From assembly GCA_034522075.1 (NCBI GenBank), contig JAXHLO010000026.1:62001-126000 (forward strand): a DNA stretch of 64,000 nt, given 5' to 3'. Positions 57,513 to 64,000 of this stretch are shown here, in pieces. Numbering within the stretch: the first letter of the stretch is position 1; every line of letters begins with the position of its first letter. The position numbers were made by a program, and so were the translations under genes. This DNA comes from UBA7803 sp034522075 (lineage in GTDB: Bacteria > Pseudomonadota > Gammaproteobacteria > Pseudomonadales > Azotimanducaceae). A model generated the notes under the pieces. That model was not told where the DNA came from, ran no database searches, and saw only the letters and a program-made list of their open reading frames with translations.

Positions 57513-58576
57513 TCTTCGTCGAGCAAGGGGAAGGCGCTGAGCACCGTCGGCGCATTCACCGGTACGGCCGGAGCCAGCAGGCCCGGGTGCAACCGGCCAA
57601 TGTCGGACATGCCGAGCAACGCCACGGTGGTACGGATCTCATGTTCGAGAATTTCCAGGGCCCGGAACAGAGTGGGCGCGCCGCCGGCGGCCAGGGCCAG
57701 CGCCTGCAGACGCCCCAGGCCCACGGCCGTAGCCCCCAGGCAGAGCGCTTTCACCACGTCGGCACCGCGCATGAAGCCGCCATCCACAATCACCGGCACG
57801 CGGCCGTCCACGGCTTCAACGACCTCGGGAAGCGCATCGATACAGGCCCGGGTATGATCGAGCTGACGACCACCGTGGTTGGATACGTACACCGCGTCGA
57901 CACCGGCATCGACACACCGTGCTGCATCCTCAGCGGCCGCAACGCCCTTAACCACCAGGGGAATGTCGAAGCGCGCCTTGATGTGGGCCACCGTCTCCCA
58001 GGTCATGCGCGCCTGGTAGGAGAAATCGGCCGCGCCAGCGCGGCTGCCGGACGGCGGCACGAAGCCCTTCAGTATGTCACGCTCGCGCCGCGAATAGGTC
58101 TGCGTATCTGCAGTGAGACACAGCCCGGTGTAGCCCGCCAGCACCGCCCGCTCAATGATGTCGTCCATCCACAACTGATCACCCATCAGGTAGAGCTGAT
58201 AGATCCGTGGTCCCGGCACGTCGGCAGCCACGGCCTCGAAGTCCGGCAAGCACACCGAGCTGAGAATCTGCACCACACCGAAATCGGCTGCCGCCCGGGC
58301 GGCACTGGTACCGCCGTCGGCCTCGAACACCTGCAGCGAACCGATGGGTGCCAGTGCCACCGGAATACGCAGGGGTATTCCGAGCAGCTCACCTGCCACA
58401 TGCACATGGCTCACATCGGCAAGGATACGTGGCCGGTAGGCCAGGCTGTCCAATCCGTGGCGGTTGCGCCGCAGCGAGGTCTCGCTGTCGGCACCGCCGA
58501 CCAGATAGTCCCAGTGATTGCGGGTCAGGTTGTCGCGACCGCGTTTGACGATCCCGTGCAGGGTCGCATCCTTCAT
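57506..58576 (-). CDS. FMN-dependent alpha-hydroxy acid dehydrogenase
   Basis: A 356-residue TIM-barrel flavoenzyme of the lactate/glycolate/mandelate oxidase family. FMN and active-site motifs: AYRPRILADVS, PVALAPIGSLQVFEADGG, VVKGVAAAEDAARCVDAG, catalytic His in VSNHGGRQLDH, and VIVDGGFMRGADVVKAL. It oxidises a 2-hydroxy acid to a 2-oxo acid; no membrane loop is visible between about 190 and 210, so it may be a soluble dehydrogenase or oxidase. ATG 58,576 follows GGGAGGGACTTCA. Divergent from the FAD reductase operon. Confidence 0.88.
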   Translation of the reverse strand: MKDATLHGIVKRGRDNLTRNHWDYLVGGADSETSLRRNRHGLDSLAYRPRILADVSHVHVAGELLGIPLRIPVALAPIGSLQVFEADGGTSAARAAADFGVVQILSSVCLPDFEAVAADVPGPRIYQLYLMGDQLWMDDIIERAVLAGYTGLCLTADTQTYSRRERDILKGFVPPSGSRAGAADFSYQARMTWETVAHIKARFDIPLVVKGVAAAEDAARCVDAGVDAVYVSNHGGRQLDHTRACIDALPEVVEAVDGRVPVIVDGGFMRGADVVKALCLGATAVGLGRLQALALAAGGAPTLFRALEILEHEIRTTVALLGMSDIGRLHPGLLAPAVPVNAPTVLSAFPLLDEDY

Positions 58577-58676
58577 TGAAGTCCCTCCCAGACCGAACGG
58601 ATCGAGCAGCGCAGTTTCTGGCCGTCGCCCCTGCGAGTAGAATAACGGCTTTTGCCAGCGCAGGAGTACGCACAAG

Positions 58677-59885
58677 ATGGCGGCAATGGTAATCGTAGGG
58701 GCCGGACACGCGGCCGGGCAGGCTGCGGCGAGCCTGCGACAGGAAGGCTTCGACGGCGAGATCGTGATCATCGGCGACGAGCCGCACATTCCCTACCAGC
58801 GCCCGCCCCTGTCCAAACAGTACCTGGCCGGCGAACAGGGCATTGAGCGCGTCTACCTGCGCCCGGCGAAGTTCTACGAAGACAAGAACGTCACGGTGCG
58901 CACCGGCGAGCGGGTCGACAGGATCGACACCAAGGCCGGGACGGTGACCACCGACAAGGGCGAAACCATCCCCTACGACAAATTGCTGCTGGCCACCGGC
59001 GGGCGGCCGCGGCGGCTGACCATTCCCGGTCACGACCTGCGCGGCATTCATTACCTGCGCGGCATCGACGACGTGGACGGCATACGCCAGGAGATGGCGC
59101 CGAAACGCAAGCTGGTCATCGTCGGCGGCGGCTACATCGGCCTGGAAGTGGCGGCCGTGGCGGTGGAAGCCGGCCTGGAGGTTCACGTCCTGGAAATGGA
59201 GCAGCGCATCCTGCAGCGCGTCACCACCGAGCGCATGTCGGCATACTACCGGCAACTGCACGAATCCCGCGGCGTACACATACACACCGGAGCGGCGGTC
59301 ACCGCATTCACCGGCAGCGGTCACGTGGAAGGCGTGCTGTGCGGCGACCAGGAATTCCCCGCCGATATCGTCATCATCGGCATCGGCATCATTCCCAACA
59401 CCGAAGTCGCACAGGCGGCCGGCATCGACTGCGACAACGGCATTCTGGTGGACGACCACTGCCGGACCTCGGCCACAGACGTGTTCGCCGCCGGCGATTG
59501 CACCAACCACCCCAATGCGCTGTTGAACCGACGCCTGCGTCTGGAGTCTGTACCCAATGCCATGGAACAGGCGCGGGTGGCCGCCGCCAACATGTGCGGC
59601 GGCGACAAGACCTACGCCAGCATTCCCTGGTTCTGGTCGGATCAGTACGAGCTGAAACTGCAGATGGTGGGTTTCTCCGCCGACGGCGACAACGAGGTGG
59701 TGCGGGGCGAGATGGCCGACGACAAGTTCGCCGTATTCTATCTCGACGGAACCACGCTGGTGGCTGCCGACGCGGTGAACAGTCCCAAGGAGTTCATGAT
59801 CTGCAAACAGCTCATCGGCAAAGCCGTCGACGCGGCCAGGCTCGCCGACCCCGACACCGATCTGAAGGCCCTGCTCGACAGATGA
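58677..59885 (+). CDS. FAD-dependent NAD(P)H-ferredoxin reductase (rhodocoxin reductase type)
   Basis: A 402-residue flavoprotein that passes electrons from NAD(P)H to a small ferredoxin. FAD site VIVGAGHAAGQAAASLRQEG at residue 5, NAD site VIVGGGYIGLEVAAVAVEAG near 145, FAD ribityl contact TDVFAAGDCTNHPN near 268, and the C-terminal WFWSDQYELKLQMVG typical of oxygenase-coupled reductases. No ferredoxin or oxygenase gene is in the window. ATG 58,677. Its stop is followed after 1 base by the CULT gene ATG (TGATATG), so the two are translationally coupled. Confidence 0.9.
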   Translation: MAAMVIVGAGHAAGQAAASLRQEGFDGEIVIIGDEPHIPYQRPPLSKQYLAGEQGIERVYLRPAKFYEDKNVTVRTGERVDRIDTKAGTVTTDKGETIPYDKLLLATGGRPRRLTIPGHDLRGIHYLRGIDDVDGIRQEMAPKRKLVIVGGGYIGLEVAAVAVEAGLEVHVLEMEQRILQRVTTERMSAYYRQLHESRGVHIHTGAAVTAFTGSGHVEGVLCGDQEFPADIVIIGIGIIPNTEVAQAAGIDCDNGILVDDHCRTSATDVFAAGDCTNHPNALLNRRLRLESVPNAMEQARVAAANMCGGDKTYASIPWFWSDQYELKLQMVGFSADGDNEVVRGEMADDKFAVFYLDGTTLVAADAVNSPKEFMICKQLIGKAVDAARLADPDTDLKALLDR

Positions 59886-59886
59886 T

Positions 59887-60273
59887 ATGACCGACGTGGT
59901 AGACAAGGAGGTTCAGGGGCTCGATCCCGGGCTCAAGGACCTGCTCGACGAGGAAGAGACCAACCCGCGTGATCTGGTCTACTGCATCGCCTGCGCCCAG
60001 CCCGTCGCGCGCAAATCCGACGTCATCTCCATCAATGGCAGCCACACGCATCTGTGCACGAATCCCTACGGCATTCGCTTTCGCGTGGGCTGCTACGCAC
60101 AGGCGCTCGGTTGCGATCTGTCCGGCCAGCCCACGGCAGCCGATACCTGGTTTCCGGGGTTCAGCTGGCGCCTGGCGAGCTGCTCGGGTTGCCGCACCCA
60201 TCTGGGCTGGTATTTCGACAGTACTGAAACCTATTTCTACGGGCTGATCGTCGACCGCATACGCAGTGAATGA
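59887..60273 (+). CDS. Single CULT-domain protein (cereblon ligand-binding domain homologue)
   Basis: A 128-residue protein that I recognise as a bacterial CULT domain, the beta-tent fold that forms the thalidomide-binding part of human cereblon. Zinc site: C33xxC36 and C99xxC102. Ligand cage: Trp 88, 94 and 108, with spacings 6 and 14 identical to cereblon Trp380, 386 and 400, in the run WFPGFSWRLASCSGC and THLGW. Also HTHLCTNPYGIRFRVGCY and FYGLIVDRI. Bacterial single-domain members have been shown to bind uridine- and thalidomide-like ligands; their role is unknown. Residues 1-28 are an acidic tail without signal peptide, so it is cytoplasmic. Coupled to the FAD reductase 1 base upstream and 61 bases before the PTPS gene. 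Confidence 0.88.
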   Translation: MTDVVDKEVQGLDPGLKDLLDEEETNPRDLVYCIACAQPVARKSDVISINGSHTHLCTNPYGIRFRVGCYAQALGCDLSGQPTAADTWFPGFSWRLASCSGCRTHLGWYFDSTETYFYGLIVDRIRSE

Positions 60274-60334
60274 ACGACGCCGCAGCGACCTTTGACGCCT
60301 ATGCGACAGGGGCCTGTGATAGCATCCCGCGATC

Positions 60335-60841
60335 ATGTCAGCGCCCACCGTCAGCACCATCGAGATCAGCAAGGACTACCTGCACTTCAACGCAGCCCAC
60401 TTCACGCTGTTCTCGGCCAGTGAACGCGAAGATCTGCACGGCCACACGTTCTATGTCACCGCCGAGGTAGACAGCCCGGTGGGCGAGGATGGCCTGGCGT
60501 TCGACTACAATCTCTTCAAATCCGCCCTCGAAGACTTATGCAGCGAGCTCGACGAAAAGGTGCTGCTGCCGGAGCGCTCGCCGTATCTCACCCTCGAGCA
60601 CAGCGAAGGCTATCTGATCGCCCGCTTCGCCGATGAGCGCATCCCGTTTCTGCCCCGGGACGTGCTGACCCTGCCGGTGCGCAACATCACCGTGGAAGAA
60701 CTCGCCGGCTGGTTCCTGGAGCGGGTGCGAACACAACCGGCCATTGCCGCGCTGGACCTCATCCGTGTACAGATCCGCGTGTCGTCCGGGCCGGGGCAAT
60801 GGGCAGGCGCACAGTGGCACAACCAGGGAGCCCAGGGATGA
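60335..60841 (+). CDS. 6-pyruvoyl-tetrahydropterin synthase/QueD superfamily protein
   Basis: A 168-residue T-fold protein. Zinc-ligand histidines are visible in FNAAHF (residue about 22) and DLHGHTFYV (two His near 37). The nucleophilic Cys of PTPS and QueD (C-x3-HGH) is Arg here (REDLHGH), and no Glu stands in its place as in PTPS-III, so the reaction may differ from both; I do not assign QueD. ITVEELAGWFLERV is the standard C-terminal helix. ATG 60,335. Its TGA overlaps the SDR ATG (ATGA), a tight pair that resembles the order of steps in biopterin-type synthesis. Confidence 0.8.
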   Translation: MSAPTVSTIEISKDYLHFNAAHFTLFSASEREDLHGHTFYVTAEVDSPVGEDGLAFDYNLFKSALEDLCSELDEKVLLPERSPYLTLEHSEGYLIARFADERIPFLPRDVLTLPVRNITVEELAGWFLERVRTQPAIAALDLIRVQIRVSSGPGQWAGAQWHNQGAQG

Positions 60842-61530
60842 ACTACCTGCTCATTACTGGCGGCAGCGCGGGTATCGGCGCCAGCACGGCGCAGCGTTTC
60901 AGCGACGCCGGCTACGCGGTCATCAACCTGTCGCGCCGCGACTGCCCGGTGGCCGATGTCATGCACATCCCCTGCGATCTCACCCGCCACGACTTCGCCG
61001 ACGCGATCGCCGCCACCGTCGAACCGCTGTTGCGCGACGCCGAGCGCATCGTGCTGGTACACAACGCGGCGCGCATGGACAACGATACGGCAGCAACCAC
61101 CGACAGCGCCGCCTTGCGCGAGATCCTGGAGATCAACCTGGTGGCGCCGAATACGTTGAACCGGCTGTGCCTGCCGTTCATGAAACGCGGCTCGGCCATC
61201 GTCTACGTGGGGTCCACCCTGGCTGAGAAAGCAGTACCGGGCGTGTTCAGCTACGCCACCGCCAAGCACGGCATGGTCGGTATGATGCGCGCCACCTGTC
61301 AGGACCTGGCCGACACCGGCATTCACACCGCCTGTGTGTGCCCCGGCTTCACCGACACGGAAATGCTGCGGTCTCACGTGCCGGCAGAGGCGCTGGACGG
61401 TGTCCGAGCCATGTCCGCATTCGGCCGCCTCATCGACCCGGCCGAAATCGCCGAGACCATCTTCTGGGCCGCCGGCAATCCGGTGATCAACGGCGCGGTG
61501 ATTCATGCCAACCTGGGGCAGGTCGCGTAG
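60838..61530 (+). CDS. Short-chain dehydrogenase/reductase, pterin-reductase-like context
   Basis: A 230-residue classical SDR. NAD(P) site TGGSAGIGASTAQRF near residue 7, VHNAARMDN near 75, Ser in YVGSTLAEK, catalytic Tyr-x3-Lys in SYATAKHG near 142. Its coupled PTPS-fold neighbour suggests a carbonyl reduction on a pterin (as sepiapterin reductase does), but this is inference; a general 3-oxoacyl or sugar reductase is equally allowed by the sequence. Ends in the last base overlap with the GTG of the transporter (TAGTG). Confidence 0.83.
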   Translation: MNYLLITGGSAGIGASTAQRFSDAGYAVINLSRRDCPVADVMHIPCDLTRHDFADAIAATVEPLLRDAERIVLVHNAARMDNDTAATTDSAALREILEINLVAPNTLNRLCLPFMKRGSAIVYVGSTLAEKAVPGVFSYATAKHGMVGMMRATCQDLADTGIHTACVCPGFTDTEMLRSHVPAEALDGVRAMSAFGRLIDPAEIAETIFWAAGNPVINGAVIHANLGQVA

Positions 61531-62372
61531 TGCGGTGTTTCGCGGTTGACGCAGGGCCTCGGCGCCACGCCTCCATTGCGGCCCCACTAACGGAGCGCAC
61601 TGCCGGCGGCGATGGCACGGTCAGCGATGCCGAACTGAATGAACGCCGCGAGCGGGTGTTCCTGGTGCTGGCGGGATTCTTCCTGTGCGCCATGACGCTG
61701 CTGAACGTGGTGGGCATCACCCGCTTCATCCAGCTCGGCCCCATGGCCCTGGCGGTGGGCGTACTGCCTTACCCGCTGACCTTTCTGTGCACCGACCTGA
61801 TCAGTGAGCTATATGGCCGGCGCCGGGCCAACTTTCTGGTGTGGCTGGGTTTCACTCTGAACTTCTTCATTCTCGGCACCCTGTGGCTCGGTAACGCCCT
61901 GCCCGCCGTGGCACCGGACAATCAGCCGCCCTGGCAGGTAATTGCGCTCGCCGAGGAAATCGCTCTGCCCAACGGCCAGATAGTCACCGGCAGCGTGGAA
62001 CTGTTCGGCCTGCTCTACGCCTGCACCTCCGGCGCCGTGTTCGCCTCCATGATGGCCTACATCGCAGCCCAGTACTGCGACGTGCAGCTTTTTCACTTCT
62101 TCAAACGCATCACCGGCGGGCGGCACCTGTGGCTGCGCAACAACTTCTCCACGCTCACCAGCCAGATGGTGGATTCGTTCATGGTGATCACCGTGACCTT
62201 CGGCGCCACGTTCATTGCCGGCGGCATCAGTGCCGCCGCCATGTTCGTGCTGATGGGCAGCAACTATCTGTTCAAGATGACCGTGGCCCTGGCCGACACG
62301 CTGCCGTTCTACTGGCTCACCGGCAGGCTCAAGCGCTACCTCGAGATCGACAACGTCCACGTCCTCGACTGA
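61530..62372 (+). CDS. YhhQ/VUT family transporter (queuosine-precursor type)
   Basis: About 280 residues with six or seven hydrophobic helices. VLPYPLTFLCTDLISELYGRRRAN (shared by the family), NFFILGTLWLG, the FDSFM-like QMVDSFMVITVTFGATF and YLFKMTVALADTLPFYWLTGR identify DUF165/YhhQ, known in E. coli for uptake of preQ0/preQ1. GTG 61,530 overlaps the SDR stop; the first 40 residues are polar and may be non-coding, with a start nearer MTLLN possible. Occurs with a PTPS/QueD-fold gene, hence a pterin or deazaguanine substrate is suggested. Confidence 0.85.
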   Translation: MRCFAVDAGPRRHASIAAPLTERTAGGDGTVSDAELNERRERVFLVLAGFFLCAMTLLNVVGITRFIQLGPMALAVGVLPYPLTFLCTDLISELYGRRRANFLVWLGFTLNFFILGTLWLGNALPAVAPDNQPPWQVIALAEEIALPNGQIVTGSVELFGLLYACTSGAVFASMMAYIAAQYCDVQLFHFFKRITGGRHLWLRNNFSTLTSQMVDSFMVITVTFGATFIAGGISAAAMFVLMGSNYLFKMTVALADTLPFYWLTGRLKRYLEIDNVHVLD

Positions 62373-62402
62373 CGGCCGCCCACAACGGCCGGCCGGTCAG
62401 CG

Positions 62403-63338
62403 TTACGGCTCTCCCTTGCCGAGTATTTCCACGGTTCGGGCCACCGACGCCTCCACCCGTTGCGGATCGAGGCCACCCAGGCGCAAGCGCGCCACCACCA
62501 GGTGTGTCATGCCCAGGCGCTCACGGTACTCCTCGACACGTTCACCTACGTAGGCGGATTCGCCGACGATGCTCCAGTCCTCCACGGCGGCGCCCTGCGG
62601 CAACCGGCCGCTGGCGGCAGCCAGCTCCTGCAGGTCTTCGCGCACTTCCCGGGTCTGCCGGGCATCATCGGTGACGAACAGCGAGCGCATGACGGGTATT
62701 TCCTGCGGCGGCGTTGCACCGGCTTCGGCCACCGCTTCGCGATGCCGCTCATAGTTTTGTTCCAGCACCTCCAGCGGCTCCACCGGCGACGCCAGATAGG
62801 GCAGCCCCAGGCGCCCGGCCTGGGCCAGGGCCTTGGGGCCGAAAGCCGCCACCCACAGGGGGGGATGCGGCCGCTGGACCGGCAGCGGGTCGAGGACGAC
62901 GCACTCGTCTGCAGCCTCGTCGATACACACCGGGGCGCCCGACCAGGCTCGCACCATGGTCGTGAGGCTCGCTTCGAACAGGGAACGCTTATGGCGCGCA
63001 CTCACGGCGAAGGCCTTGAAGGTCGGTGCCGCGTAGCCGCGGCCCACACCGAGAATGACCCGCCCGCCGGAAAGCTGGTCGAGTACGGCCACCTGTTCCG
63101 CCGCCTGCAGCGGATGGCGCAGCGGCAGCAGATAGGAGGTCGTGGCCAGGCGGATGCGCGAGGTGCTGGCGGCCACGGCGGCCAGCAGCATGAGCGGGTC
63201 GGGAATGGCGTCAGGGTTGAAGTGATTCTCGGGCAGCCAGAACGCATCGTAGCCGAGCTGCTCGGCCCGCTGCGCCTGAGCCGTCAGGCCCAGGGCGGAA
63301 CGCTCCCGCGGTTGCCACGGCGTAATCCCGATCTTCAT
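62403..63338 (-). CDS. LLM-class flavin-dependent oxidoreductase
   Basis: A 311-residue luciferase-like TIM barrel: MKIGITPWQPRERSALGL, GYDAFWLPENHFNP, LATTSYLLPLRHPLQAAEQV, SGGRVILGVGRGYAAPTFKAF are hallmark segments. Uses FMN or F420; substrate unknown. ATG 63,338 overlaps the stop of the CoA transferase gene by 4 bases (ATGA), so these are coupled. A longer frame extending to 63,770 lies in the CoA transferase gene and is rejected. Confidence 0.86.
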   Translation of the reverse strand: MKIGITPWQPRERSALGLTAQAQRAEQLGYDAFWLPENHFNPDAIPDPLMLLAAVAASTSRIRLATTSYLLPLRHPLQAAEQVAVLDQLSGGRVILGVGRGYAAPTFKAFAVSARHKRSLFEASLTTMVRAWSGAPVCIDEAADECVVLDPLPVQRPHPPLWVAAFGPKALAQAGRLGLPYLASPVEPLEVLEQNYERHREAVAEAGATPPQEIPVMRSLFVTDDARQTREVREDLQELAAASGRLPQGAAVEDWSIVGESAYVGERVEEYRERLGMTHLVVARLRLGGLDPQRVEASVARTVEILGKGEP

Positions 63339-64000
63339 GGCGCAATGACAGACCGGGCAGCCAGCCAGCGGTCTATCTCGCCGGCGCTGCAGCCGAGTTC
63401 CTGCAGAATGGCCACGCTGTGCTCGCCCACCCCGGGCGCCCGGGTCGGCGTTCGCTGGACTTCCCCGGAGATGTGAATGGGATTGGCCACGGTCCGCGTA
63501 TACGGGCCTTCGCTGTCGGCGGTGGGAATCAGTATGTCGTTGTCGATGAGCTGCGGATCCGCCACCAGTTCGCGGTTCTGCGCGGCATAACCATAAGTCA
63601 GACCGCGTTCGTCCAGGCGCCGCCGCAGTTCTTCCAGGGTCAACGCGCCGATGGCCTGGGCAATCAGCGGAATCAGCGCATCGGCGTGCTCCAGGCGTTG
63701 TGCCGCGTCGGCGAAGCGCGAATCCTGCTGCCATTCGGGATGCAGCATGGCCTCGGTGAACGGCGCCCACTCCTTCACCGGATTCAGCAGCGAGAGCTGC
63801 ACCCAGCGTTCGTCGCGGGTCTGATAAAGCGACGCCAGCGGATGACGGGGGCGCTCACCCTCGTGCTTGCGGGTGGACCAGTCGTCTCCGGCCAGCATGG
63901 CCTGCATGACCATGCCGTTGCTCCACACACCGTTCGCCAGCAGTGAGGTTTCCACCAGGGCGCCCCGGCCGCTGCGTTCGCGCCGATACAGCGCCGCCAT
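63335..64000 (-). CDS. CaiB/BaiF CoA transferase family III, 5' end outside window
   Basis: The C-terminal 222 or so residues of a type III CoA transferase; the frame is open at the right edge. GRGALVETSLLANGVWSNG, HPLASLYQTRDERWVQLSLL and the ending VANPIHISGEVQRTPTRAPGVGEHS are typical of the family, which moves CoA between carboxylic acids without a covalent ping-pong Glu thioester of type I. Coupled to the LLM oxidoreductase downstream. Catalytic Asp lies in the missing N-terminal part. Confidence 0.87.
   Translation of the reverse strand: MAALYRRERSGRGALVETSLLANGVWSNGMVMQAMLAGDDWSTRKHEGERPRHPLASLYQTRDERWVQLSLLNPVKEWAPFTEAMLHPEWQQDSRFADAAQRLEHADALIPLIAQAIGALTLEELRRRLDERGLTYGYAAQNRELVADPQLIDNDILIPTADSEGPYTRTVANPIHISGEVQRTPTRAPGVGEHSVAILQELGCSAGEIDRWLAARSVIAP

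Overview
The window reads as part of the chromosome of a high-GC Gammaproteobacterium. Two blocks with the classical gammaproteobacterial order support this: leuS-lptE-holA (44,763-47,231 on the complement: 43,269-47,231) and miaB-phoH-ybeY-corC-lnt (48,340-53,831), together with a DUF1820 gene. Family or genus cannot be fixed from the sequence. Several TonB-dependent receptors, secreted amidohydrolases, a peptide ABC transporter and a UrcA-type small secreted protein fit a free-living peptide- and polymer-scavenging heterotroph. I saw no tRNA, rRNA, CRISPR array, transposase, phage gene or origin.

Layout. 1-4.1 kb: Fe-S oxidoreductase and DUF3501 (a pair often found with rubrerythrin), facing an alcohol dehydrogenase-oxyR operon, then a pseudouridine synthase. 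4.1-8.1 kb: a methionine-cycle locus in which an aminotransferase is divergent from an ArsR/methyltransferase regulator (SahR-like) plus ahcY, with a perfect 24-bp inverted repeat between them. 8.2-13.5 kb: UrcA protein, a badly frameshifted TonB receptor, an FMN-binding protein, tesB. 13.5-17.5 kb: three amidohydrolases. 17.6-20.1 kb: a MoxR ATPase and a VWA protein. 20.2-26.3 kb: a complete Opp-type peptide importer whose OppC carries a fibronectin-III-like insert. 26.3-28 kb: YeiH-type transporter and NUDIX hydrolase. 28-35 kb: two related TonB receptors around a small ABM-fold protein. 35-38 kb: CobT/CobS-like pair. 38-43.3 kb: a phosphatase and an RND pump with its adaptor. 43.3-53.8 kb: core housekeeping block. 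53.9-58.6 kb: DUF1820, acyl-CoA ligase, leucine-type dehydrogenase with a divergent Lrp regulator, FMN hydroxy-acid dehydrogenase. 58.7-62.4 kb: a tight operon of FAD reductase, a cereblon-like CULT-domain protein, a PTPS-fold protein, an SDR and a YhhQ-type transporter. 62.4-64 kb: LLM-class oxidoreductase and a CoA transferase running off the edge.

Two window-wide themes matter for a reader. First, a family of palindromic REP-like elements (core GTAGGAGCG...CGCTCCTAC) occurs at least ten times between genes, twice supplies a stop codon, and once sits inside miaB. Second, many genes carry single-base indels in otherwise conserved frames (including ahcY). They are concentrated in a few patches, so much of the apparent pseudogenisation may be assembly or sequencing error; each affected entry says where the frame breaks.

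The most unusual items are the CULT-domain protein with a complete tri-tryptophan cage inside a reductase/pterin-enzyme operon, the 24-bp methionine-cycle operator, the FN3 insertion in OppC, and the repeat element that splits miaB between its domains.
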